A stretch of DNA of 64,000 nucleotides. It comes from Streptomyces sp. WAC05374. Its GTDB lineage: Bacteria > Actinomycetota > Actinomycetes > Streptomycetales > Streptomycetaceae. Every line of letters starts with the position of its first letter. The first letter of the stretch is position 1. The position numbers were made by a program, and so were the translations under genes. The DNA lies in contig NZ_SMNQ01000013.1 in NCBI RefSeq assembly GCF_004353505.1, positions 62,001 through 126,000 of the forward strand, read 5' to 3'. The notes below the pieces were generated by a model that saw nothing but the letters and a program-made list of their open reading frames with translations, had not been told where the DNA came from and ran no database searches. Shown here piece by piece: positions 25,072 to 33,026 of this stretch.

Positions 25072-28000
25072 CCTTCGAGGGCCGTCACACGGGGGACGGC
25101 ATCCGACTGCTCACGCAGCTCCTGATGACCGAGGAACGCGGCCTCGACCCCGTGGCCGTCCGGCCGGACCGCTGGGCGGAGCCGGTACGCGGCTGGCTGG
25201 CGGCCGGGGCCGCGCTCGCCGCCGGTGAGGCCGGGCGAGCCCTGGCCGTGCTGGGCGAGCCCGTGCCGGAGGAGAGGTACGAAGACCTGGTGACCCGTAC
25301 CCTCCGGACCGCGGCGGTCGCCATGGACGTCAACTGGAGCCCCGGGGGCCTCGTCGACTGGGCCCTGCCGCCGGGGGACGAACGCGCCCTGCTCGAAGCC
25401 ATGGACGGCACGCACGCCAGGCTGGCCATCCTCGCCAGGGACCCCGGGTTGCGGCTCCCCGCCTTCCTGGCGGGCCGGTACCTGCCCGACCTGCTGGTGG
25501 CCCGCGCCGTCCTCGGGAGCCGGGACGTCATCGCCGCCCAACCCGCCGAGGTGGTGGCCGCGGTCGGCGGGGCGGACGAGGCGTGGGAGGCCGTGCGGTG
25601 GTACGACGAACTGCCGGGGGAGATCGCGGAAGGCGGGCTCGCGGCCCCGGTCGCCTACCACCTGCTCGTCGCGGCGGACGTACGCGCCCGGGCCGGGGAC
25701 AACCGCCGGGCCGAGGCGCTGCGCCGGGAAGCCCAGCGGTACGCGGCCGGGAACCCGGCGCCCTCGGCCATGGCGGAGCTGCTCGCGGGCGACGCGGAAC
25801 TGGGCGTGCCCGGCGCGGCGGAGCGCTGCCTGCCGGTGCCCGCCGCAGGCAGGACCCTCGACCGGGCGGCGAAGCACTACGCCCGGGCGGAAGCGCTGTT
25901 CCGCACGGCGGGCGCCTCCCGCGGCCGGGCGGCGGCCGCACTGCGACTGGCCCACGTCGCCCGGCTGCGCCGGAAGCGGGGCGACCGCACCGCGCACCTC
26001 GACCGGGCGCTGTCGCTCGCCACGGCCGCCGGCGACGGGGCGTGCGCGGCGCTGCTCGCGGTGCACCGCTTGCTGGACGCCGTGGAGGACGGCCGGCCGC
26101 TGCCCGTCGACGAGGTGGAGCCGGTACGCCACTGGGCGTCGACCGTCGGCAGCGGTTCCTGGCTCCTGGGCATGGCCCACCTCGTCGCCGCCCGGGCCGG
26201 CACCTGGGCCCGCCAGGGCCACACCGTCCGGGCGAGCCAGGCGGGCGAACTGGCGCAGCGGCTCGCGGACCGGCGGGGAGCGCTGCCGGACGCCCAGCGG
26301 CCCCCGCCGGACGCGCCGGCCGGGGTGGCCGGGGTGGCCGGTGCGGTGACGGGCCCCCTGGAGGCGTACCACGAGGCCCGCCACCGGCTGGCCGCCCTGG
26401 TGCTCGCCGACAGCGAACTGCGCACGCGCGTGGCACGGCTGGAGGATCGGCAACGGGACCGGGCGGGAGACCGGGACCGGGAGGCCGCCGGGGACGTGAC
26501 AGGGGAGGCCGCCGCGGACCGGCCGGTCACGGTGTCCGAGGTGAACGCCTGGCTGTCCGCCGCCGTCACGGCGGAACTCTTCCTCAACGAGGCGGTGGGA
26601 CTGGGCGATCCGGATCTCATCGCCGCCGCACGGCCCCGGCTCGCCCGCGTGATCGCCCTGGGCACCCGCCTGCTGCTCGGGCGGGAGCGGCCCCCGGCCG
26701 TGGTCGAGGCGGTGCGCGGGCCCCTGGAGGGCCTGCGGGCCCACCTCGGCGCGACGCACGCCGCCGAGAAGCTGCACCGACTGCGCCGGCACAGGTCGGC
26801 GGGCATGTCGGCCGAGGCGGAGAAGGCGGCCGAGGAGGCGACGGCGGCCGCCGGACAGGTCCCGCCCTCCCTGGCGCGCTGCGCGCTCCTGGTGGAGACG
26901 GGCCGGCTCGCACAGGCGCGGGCGGAGGCGGACCGGCTGGAGGAACGCGGATCGCTCACCGCCCTGCACGTGGCCGCGCTCCGGCTGCGACTGGGCCAGC
27001 CCGAGCGTGCCGCCGAGGCGGAACGGCGGGCCGGGACGGCCGGTGGGGAGCCGGAAAAGCCCTGGGTGCGGCCCGCGATCGCGGCGGAGGCGGCGCTCGC
27101 CCTCGGCGACCCGCGGGGCGCCGCCCAGCGGGCCGCCGAGGCCGTCGCCGCGTACGAGGAGCACCGGTCGAGGATGGGGCGGGACACCCTGCGGGCGGCC
27201 TCGGCCGACGACCCGGCGGTGGCACGCGCCTATCACACCGCCGTGCTGTCCCAGTGGGAACTGCCCGGCGGCAGGGCCACCGCGTTCACCACCGCGGACC
27301 GCAGCCGCTCCGGCCTGCTCGACGCCGTGCACGCCCTGGACGCCGCCGCCGGACACCCCGCCGCGCTACGGGCGGTACGGCGCTGGCTCCAGGCGGAGAC
27401 CCGCTGGGCCGCGCGGTTCGAGGAGGCGGCCACGGCTCTGCGCGACGGTGGGACGTGGACCGCCACACCCACCCCCGAGCCGGCGGAGGCGGCCGCCGCA
27501 CGCTGTGCCCCCGACGCCACCCGGCACGTCCTCACCGAAGCGGAACGGGCACTCGGCGCGGCGGAGGCCGAGGTGCGCCGCCTCGCCCCCCGCGCGCTCA
27601 CCTCCCGGCGCGGTCCCGGCCCGGTGCGGGACGCCGCCGCGGTGGCGGGCGCCCTCCCGCCGGACACCGTGCTCCTCCAGTACCACCTGCTCGACCACGA
27701 CCTCCTCTGCTGGGCGGTGACCCGCGACGGGCTGCGCGCCGAGCGCCGGCGGCTGCCGGCGGACGCCCTCGTGGCGACGGCGCGCCGCTTCCACACCGCG
27801 TGTGCGTCCGGGCGCGAGGTGACGGAGCCGGGAGGCGCGCTGTCCGACGCCCTCCTGGGCTTCTGCCCGGCGCTCCTCCAGGAGCACCCCAGGGTCGTCG
27901 TCGTACCCCCCGCCGCGCTGTCCCTGGTGCCGTTCCACGCACTGCCGTGGGCGGGTTCGGTCCTCGGCGTCACGCACGACGTCTCGTACCTGCCGGCGGC

Positions 28001-28808
28001 GTCCCTGCTCGCCCGGGCGGGCGACCGGCCGACGGACCCGCTCTGGGCGGACGCGCCGGCGCTGCTGGTCGGCGCACCGGCCACCGCGCCCGAGCGCGGC
28101 CTGACGCCGCTGCCCGGCACCGTGACGGAGGTCGCCGCCGTCCACCGGCTCCTGCCGCGCGGCACGGTGCTCACCGGGCGGGCGGCCGGCCGCGGGCGCG
28201 TCCTGGAGGCGGCCGCCGGGTGCGCCGTCCTGCATCTGGCGACCCACGGCGACGTGCGGGAGCTGACGCCGTACCTCAGCCGCCTCGCCCTCGCGGGCCA
28301 CGACGATCTGGGCGTGGACGACCTGCTGGGCCCGGACGTGGCCCCGGGACTCCTCGTCCTGTCCGCGTGCGACACCGGTCGCGGCACCGCCACCGCGGGA
28401 GGCGACGTGCTCGGGCTGACCCGCGCGGCCGTCATCAGCGGCGCCCGGCACGCGGTGGTGTCGCTCTGGCCGGTCGACGACATCACCGGGTGCCTCGTCA
28501 TCACGGCCATGTACCGGCACCTGGTCGCCCCGGACCACCCGCCGGTCGCCACCGCGCTCGCCCGCGCACAGCGCGAGGTCCGGAGCCTCACGGAGGACGG
28601 GAGGTACGAGGAGTACGCCCGGCTCGCGGACCTCGCGGACCTCGCGGACCTCGCGGACCTCGCGGACGTCCCCGCCCTCGCCGGCACCCGTGCGCACCCG
28701 GCCGGACCACGCCTGCGCACCCGCGACAGCGGCCCCCGGACCGGCCCGTCCGCCACCGACGCGCAGCACCCGTTCCACTGGGCGCCCTTCATCCACGTGG
28801 GCGCGTGA
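25068..28808 (+). CDS. Large helical-repeat protein with C-terminal CHAT protease domain
   Basis: 1246 residues. Residues 1 to about 900 are an Ala/Arg/Glu-rich helical array, TPR-like in pattern though degenerate. Residues about 930-1246 are a CHAT (caspase HetF-associated) cysteine protease: VVVVPPAALSLVPFHALPW entry motif, H1060 in LHLATHGD and C1101 in LVLSACDTG, followed by VVSLWPVDD. CHAT proteases are separase/caspase-clan enzymes that act as effectors or processing proteases. The GTG start overlaps the preceding stop (GTGA). Between the catalytic Cys and the C-terminus is a LAD-repeat tract encoded by a 9-bp tandem repeat. Likely partner of the GTPase and of the caspase-like protein downstream. 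Confidence 0.85.
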   Translation: MTFEGRHTGDGIRLLTQLLMTEERGLDPVAVRPDRWAEPVRGWLAAGAALAAGEAGRALAVLGEPVPEERYEDLVTRTLRTAAVAMDVNWSPGGLVDWALPPGDERALLEAMDGTHARLAILARDPGLRLPAFLAGRYLPDLLVARAVLGSRDVIAAQPAEVVAAVGGADEAWEAVRWYDELPGEIAEGGLAAPVAYHLLVAADVRARAGDNRRAEALRREAQRYAAGNPAPSAMAELLAGDAELGVPGAAERCLPVPAAGRTLDRAAKHYARAEALFRTAGASRGRAAAALRLAHVARLRRKRGDRTAHLDRALSLATAAGDGACAALLAVHRLLDAVEDGRPLPVDEVEPVRHWASTVGSGSWLLGMAHLVAARAGTWARQGHTVRASQAGELAQRLADRRGALPDAQRPPPDAPAGVAGVAGAVTGPLEAYHEARHRLAALVLADSELRTRVARLEDRQRDRAGDRDREAAGDVTGEAAADRPVTVSEVNAWLSAAVTAELFLNEAVGLGDPDLIAAARPRLARVIALGTRLLLGRERPPAVVEAVRGPLEGLRAHLGATHAAEKLHRLRRHRSAGMSAEAEKAAEEATAAAGQVPPSLARCALLVETGRLAQARAEADRLEERGSLTALHVAALRLRLGQPERAAEAERRAGTAGGEPEKPWVRPAIAAEAALALGDPRGAAQRAAEAVAAYEEHRSRMGRDTLRAASADDPAVARAYHTAVLSQWELPGGRATAFTTADRSRSGLLDAVHALDAAAGHPAALRAVRRWLQAETRWAARFEEAATALRDGGTWTATPTPEPAEAAAARCAPDATRHVLTEAERALGAAEAEVRRLAPRALTSRRGPGPVRDAAAVAGALPPDTVLLQYHLLDHDLLCWAVTRDGLRAERRRLPADALVATARRFHTACASGREVTEPGGALSDALLGFCPALLQEHPRVVVVPPAALSLVPFHALPWAGSVLGVTHDVSYLPAASLLARAGDRPTDPLWADAPALLVGAPATAPERGLTPLPGTVTEVAAVHRLLPRGTVLTGRAAGRGRVLEAAAGCAVLHLATHGDVRELTPYLSRLALAGHDDLGVDDLLGPDVAPGLLVLSACDTGRGTATAGGDVLGLTRAAVISGARHAVVSLWPVDDITGCLVITAMYRHLVAPDHPPVATALARAQREVRSLTEDGRYEEYARLADLADLADLADLADVPALAGTRAHPAGPRLRTRDSGPRTGPSATDAQHPFHWAPFIHVGA
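28623..28667 (+). repeat. Five exact copies of a 9-bp tandem repeat in the CHAT gene
   Basis: CTCGCGGAC is repeated five times without change, encoding Leu-Ala-Asp triplets. The unit keeps the frame, so copy number can vary without breaking the protein. Confidence 0.9.
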
Positions 28809-28877
28809 AGAACCGTACGACCGGCCGGACGCCGGCGCCCGCCGGCGACATCCGCCAGAAGAAGTGAGGAGACCGGC

Positions 28878-30719
28878 ATGACGAGGCGCGCCCTGCTGCT
28901 CGGCGCCCGCACCTACGACCTGACCGGCGTGGGCGCCGATGTCGCGGTCATGGAACGGCTCCTGGGCGACCGCGGTTTCACGGACCTGCGCGTCCGGGCG
29001 GAGGGCGGGGCGACCTACCACGGCATGGCCGAGGCGCTGACGCGGCTCGCCCACGACACCCGGCCGGGCGACGCGGTCGTCGTCTACTACTCGGGACACG
29101 GCGCCCTCCTCCCCGTACCCCCGTACCTGCGCCGGCACCTCCCCGGCGGTCCGGCGCACCTGCAGTACCTGGTGCCGGACGACCACGGGCACAGCACCGC
29201 GACCGACTTCCGCGGCCTGCTGGCCGAGGAACTCACCGCCGCGCTCCGCCGCCTGACGCGGATCACCCCCAACGTCACCTGCGTCCTGGACTGCTGCCAC
29301 TCCGGGGGGATGGTCCGCGACCCCCGCCGGTGGCGGATCAAGTCCGTGCCGTCCGACGTCCCCGTCGAGGCGGGGGTCGACCGGTCGGTCCGGCTCGCCA
29401 CCGCACCGCGCATGCCCGACCCCGATGTCGTACGGCTGGTCGCGTGCCAGCGGCACGGGCTGGCCTACGAGTACGACGGGCAGGGGCTGTTCACGGCGGG
29501 CCTGGCGAAGGCGCTGGGGGACTTCCGCCGCACCGCCGTCCCCTGGTCGGTGCTGATCTCCCGCGTCCGCGAGCACGTCCGGTCCTCCGAGGCGCTCCAG
29601 AGGCCCGACGCGGGCGGGCCGTCCGGGCGGCTGCCGTTCTCGCTCGACGTGCCCGAGCAGCCCGAGAGGCTGGAACTGCGCGCGGTCGGCGGTGCACTGC
29701 GCGCGACTGGGGGCGCCCTGTTCGGCCTGGACCGCATGGACCGGGTCCGGCTGGTGTTCCCCGCGGCGGGGGAGGCGCCCGCCCCTACGGTGGAGACACA
29801 GGTCGTGGCGGTCGACGGGGCCGACGCGCTCCTGGACCCGCCGCCCGGCCCCGTGCCGTCCGGCTCGTACGCGCTGCCCGTACGCGTCCACACACGTCAC
29901 CCCGTGCACATCGCGGTGGACGGGCCCCTCGCCGGGCTCCTGCGCGCCCGGCTCGCCGAGTCACCACGGCTCAGGGAGGCCGCGCACGAGGACGAAGCCC
30001 GCTCCCGCGTACGGGTGACGAAGGCCGGGCTCGAGGTGACCGACGTGCGCGGGCTGCCCTACCGGCATCCGTGGCGGGTACCGGAACTGACGGTGGAACA
30101 GTCCGCCCGCGCCCGGGCGGCCGTCGCCCTGCTGGAGACGGTGGCCCGCGGCGAGCGGCTGCGGGAACTGGTGGACCCCGGGGCCGACGGCCTGCCCGGG
30201 GACCTGCGGGCGACGATGGAGGTGGAGAAGGAGCGGGACGGCCACGAGTGGCGCGTGTTCCGCGAAGGTGACGGGCTGCGCGCGGGGGACCGCTACCGGG
30301 TCGGCGTCAGCACGGGTGCGCACACCCCGCTGTACGCCTGGCTGGTCGGCGTCGGACTGAGCCGCCGGACCTCCCTGGTGACCCGTGACCAGCCCAGTGG
30401 CATCCGGCTGGAGCCGGAGACCTGGGCCGGGGGCGGGACCGGCTGGCGGTCCGGGCCGGTGGAGGTCTGGTGGCCCGAGGACGTACCGACCGACGGGGAG
30501 CGGCCGGAGAGCGTGCTGCTGCTGGTCGGCGACCGCGGGCTCGACCTCGGCCCCCTGGGCGGCTCCGCACGCCACCGCCGCTGGGAGCCCACCGCGCTGC
30601 GCGCGCTGCTGGACGAGGTCTGCGAGGGCGTCCGGGACTCCCGCCTCCCGGCCGCCGCGGAGGGGCTGCGGTACCGGGTGTTCGCCTGGCACACCATGGT
30701 CGCGCCCCCGTCATCGTGA
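28878..30719 (+). CDS. Caspase-like (peptidase C14) protease
   Basis: 613 residues. The N-terminal 250 residues are a caspase/metacaspase p20-like domain: His74 in VVYYSGHGAL and Cys140 in LDCCHSGG form the dyad, and VRLVACQRHGLAYE and GLFTAGLAKAL follow as in orthocaspases. Residues about 260-613 are a beta-rich extension with GDRYRVGVSTGAHTPLYAW, resembling the DUF4384-like modules of bacterial caspases. The ATG follows GTGAGGAG. It lies 69 bp after the CHAT gene. A second cysteine protease beside CHAT suggests a proteolytic cascade or two effectors controlled by the GTPase; the substrate is unknown. Confidence 0.85.
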   Translation: MTRRALLLGARTYDLTGVGADVAVMERLLGDRGFTDLRVRAEGGATYHGMAEALTRLAHDTRPGDAVVVYYSGHGALLPVPPYLRRHLPGGPAHLQYLVPDDHGHSTATDFRGLLAEELTAALRRLTRITPNVTCVLDCCHSGGMVRDPRRWRIKSVPSDVPVEAGVDRSVRLATAPRMPDPDVVRLVACQRHGLAYEYDGQGLFTAGLAKALGDFRRTAVPWSVLISRVREHVRSSEALQRPDAGGPSGRLPFSLDVPEQPERLELRAVGGALRATGGALFGLDRMDRVRLVFPAAGEAPAPTVETQVVAVDGADALLDPPPGPVPSGSYALPVRVHTRHPVHIAVDGPLAGLLRARLAESPRLREAAHEDEARSRVRVTKAGLEVTDVRGLPYRHPWRVPELTVEQSARARAAVALLETVARGERLRELVDPGADGLPGDLRATMEVEKERDGHEWRVFREGDGLRAGDRYRVGVSTGAHTPLYAWLVGVGLSRRTSLVTRDQPSGIRLEPETWAGGGTGWRSGPVEVWWPEDVPTDGERPESVLLLVGDRGLDLGPLGGSARHRRWEPTALRALLDEVCEGVRDSRLPAAAEGLRYRVFAWHTMVAPPSS

Positions 30720-30751
30720 AGCCGGACGACGAGAGCCGAGGAGCACGAGGC

Positions 30752-32077
30752 ATGCACGATGCAGCAGGTGACGACCCGTCCGCGTCCCACCGGGATACGG
30801 ACGGCCGGCTGCCCGACGACATCCTGGCCACCCCCGACCTGGTGCTGCGCGGCGGGCTGAGACCGAGGGGCCCGCTGGCGGCGCCCGGAATCACCCTCGC
30901 CCGGCCGCTGGCGTACGCGCTCCGCGACACCGCGGCGGAGGCCCTGGCACCGGCCACGGCCGCCCCCACCGCCCTTCTGCTGTGCTTCCCCTTCGACCTG
31001 GAGGAGTCGCCGGCCGGAGCCGGCTACCGGGAGGTCGAGCTGGCGGTCACGTTCGACGACGAGGATCTCAGGGCCCTCGACATGCGCCCCGGGCCCGGGT
31101 CGGCCGATCCCGGCGGCGCGCGGGTGGCCGCCTTCGGGCTCGGCGGCAACCGCCTGCGCTGGGTCTTCGCCGCGCCCCGCGCCGATGGGACGCTCCGCCC
31201 GGACGGCCGCTGGGCGCAGGCCCTCCTGGCATGTCCGCCACCCGTCACGGAGCTGTCCGGCCGCCTCCGGCTGAGGGGCGTGCTCGCGCATCCGCTGCTG
31301 AGCGGCACCCGGGCGGAGGGAGAGGTACGCACCCGCGACGACGTGCCGTTCACGGTGTCCCGCGCGGACATCTGGACCGGGGCGCCGCTGTGGACCGGAG
31401 TCGCGCCGGGAGCACCGGAACCCGGGACCCGGGCGCCCACCGGCTCCACGGACACCGGGACACCGGACGACGACCGACTGCCACCGGGGCGGCGGCGCCT
31501 GTGCCTCGCCGTCGACATCGAGCGGTACAGCGCGCACGGCAACACCAACATGATCCGGTTGCAGCGCGCCCTGCTGCGGGTCGTGCGTGCCGCCTGCGCG
31601 CGGGCGGCGGTCGGCTGGGACGCCTGCGGCCGCCAGGCCCAGGGGGACGGCTACCTCCTGGTGCTGCCCCCGGACATCGACGACACCCGGGTCGTCCCCC
31701 GCCTGCTGGACGGCCTCACCGGCGCGCTGGCCGCCGTGAACCGGGAAGGGCCGCTGGACACCGGTGCCGGGTCACCGGCGCGGGTCCGCATGCGGGCGGC
31801 CTTCCACCACGGCATCGTCCACGAGGCGGACAGCGGCTACGCGGGCTCCGCGGTGGTGGAGCTCTTCCGGGTGCTCGACTGCGGCCCGCTGCGGGCGCGC
31901 CTGGCCGAGGACCGGTCCACCGACCTCGTGGTCGCCTTCGGCGACCGGATGTACCAGGACCTCTTCCTCCACGGGTACGCGGGCCTGTCACCGGCCGGCT
32001 TCGTGCGGACGAAGGTGGCGGTCAAGCAGTTCACCGGAGTCGCCTGGATCCGGTCGCAGCGGCCCGCCCTCGTATGA
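30752..32077 (+). CDS. Protein with C-terminal class III nucleotidyl-cyclase-like domain
   Basis: 441 residues. The first 240 are an unrecognised beta-rich region with an Arg/Pro/Gly-rich hinge. From about residue 248 the pattern is that of a class III cyclase. D255 in AVDIERYS and D299 in QGDGYLLV are 44 residues apart, the spacing of the two metal-binding Asp in known enzymes. Then come MRAAFHHGIVH and GYAGSAVVELFRVLD, matching the late strand and the GxxVNxAxR helix. The residue four before the second Asp, which selects the base, is Gln rather than the Lys or Glu of adenylyl or guanylyl cyclases. ATG 30752 has a good ribosome site; a GTG at 30716 overlapping the caspase stop (GTGA) is an alternative. 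Last gene of the row. Confidence 0.65.
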   Translation: MHDAAGDDPSASHRDTDGRLPDDILATPDLVLRGGLRPRGPLAAPGITLARPLAYALRDTAAEALAPATAAPTALLLCFPFDLEESPAGAGYREVELAVTFDDEDLRALDMRPGPGSADPGGARVAAFGLGGNRLRWVFAAPRADGTLRPDGRWAQALLACPPPVTELSGRLRLRGVLAHPLLSGTRAEGEVRTRDDVPFTVSRADIWTGAPLWTGVAPGAPEPGTRAPTGSTDTGTPDDDRLPPGRRRLCLAVDIERYSAHGNTNMIRLQRALLRVVRAACARAAVGWDACGRQAQGDGYLLVLPPDIDDTRVVPRLLDGLTGALAAVNREGPLDTGAGSPARVRMRAAFHHGIVHEADSGYAGSAVVELFRVLDCGPLRARLAEDRSTDLVVAFGDRMYQDLFLHGYAGLSPAGFVRTKVAVKQFTGVAWIRSQRPALV

Positions 32078-32110
32078 CGTCGTGGCCCGCAGGGGGAGGC
32101 GGGGTCACGG

Positions 32111-33013
32111 TCAGGAGGAGCGGGCCCGCTGGGTGACGACGATGCACGCGAGCACGACGGCGGCGGCCACGGGCGCGGCGGGGGTGAGCCGTTCGCCCAG
32201 CAGGAGCACGGCCCACACCAGGGTCAGCAGGGGCTGGGCGAGCTGGAGCTGACTGGCCCTGGGCACCCCGATCAGGCCCATGCCCTGGTACCAGACGACG
32301 AACCCGCCGAACTGGGAGACGCCGGCGACGTACGCCATGCCGGCGAGGGCCTTCACCGTCAGGTGCACCGGCTCCTGCGGAAGCGCCACCGCGCAGACGA
32401 CGAGGTTGGCGGGCGCGGCCAGGACGACGCCCCAGGCGATGACGCGCCACCCCGGCATGCGGGCCGAGAGCCGCCCGCCCCGGGCGTAACCGGCCGCGCA
32501 GACCAGCAGCGCGGCGAAGAGGTAGAGGTCCCCGACCGTCGGCCGGCCGTGACTTCGCAGCAGGGTGAACGCGACGACGGTGGCCGCGCCGGTCCCGGCG
32601 GCGGCCCAGAACACCGCCGAGGGGCGGCGGCCGGTGAGGAGGGCGGAGATCGCCGCCGTGGCCATCGGGAGGACGCCGATGACGACCGCCGAGTGCGCCG
32701 TGGACGACGTCCGCAGCGCGAGGGTGGTCAGCAGCGGGAAGCCCAGCCCGCATCCGGCCGCGACGACCGCGAGCGCCGGCCAGTCGGAGCGGTCCGGTAG
32801 CGGAGCCCTGGTCGAGACGAGCGCGGAGAGCGCGATGACGGCGGCCAGGACACCGCGGACGCCCGTGGCGCTCCAGGGGCCGAAACCGTCAAGTGCCCAG
32901 ACGGTGGCGGGAAAACTGAAGGAGAAGCACACCACGCCGAGGCCGGCGAGCACCGTGCCGTTCCGCAGTGGCGATACTCGCTCCGGGACGATAGCGCTAC
33001 TATCTATACTCAT
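32111..33013 (-). CDS. EamA/DMT-family exporter
   Basis: 300 residues with ten hydrophobic helices in two repeats of five, the drug/metabolite transporter (EamA) layout. Features include SATGVRGVLAAVIALSALV in the first half and SQLQLAQPLLTLVWAVLLLGERLTP near the end, the motif where a Glu ends the last loop. Such proteins export amino acids or metabolites. The ATG at 33013 overlaps, on the opposite strand, the ATG of the MocR regulator (CATG, 33011-33014), so both mRNAs are probably leaderless. Control by the MocR protein is likely. Confidence 0.88.
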   Translation of the reverse strand: MSIDSSAIVPERVSPLRNGTVLAGLGVVCFSFSFPATVWALDGFGPWSATGVRGVLAAVIALSALVSTRAPLPDRSDWPALAVVAAGCGLGFPLLTTLALRTSSTAHSAVVIGVLPMATAAISALLTGRRPSAVFWAAAGTGAATVVAFTLLRSHGRPTVGDLYLFAALLVCAAGYARGGRLSARMPGWRVIAWGVVLAAPANLVVCAVALPQEPVHLTVKALAGMAYVAGVSQFGGFVVWYQGMGLIGVPRASQLQLAQPLLTLVWAVLLLGERLTPAAPVAAAVVLACIVVTQRARSS

Positions 33014-33026
33014 GAATGACAGTAGC
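32996..33026. promoter_or_regulatory. Dyad operator covering two overlapping divergent start codons
   Basis: GCTACTATC (32996-33004) and GACAGTAGC (33018-33026) form a 9-bp inverted repeat with one mismatch. Its centre (33011) is on the shared CATG of the EamA and MocR starts. Each arm contains a TACTAT/TACTGT that can act as a -10 for its own leaderless gene. Probable MocR binding site. Confidence 0.6.

Noticed and set aside
24921..27356. 811-residue leftward open frame
   Set aside because: Shadow of the CHAT gene; no recognisable domain and wrong third-position bias.
25583..28867. 1094-residue rightward open frame in another phase of the CHAT gene
   Set aside because: Arg/Gly/Pro-only composition, while the CHAT frame has clear catalytic motifs.
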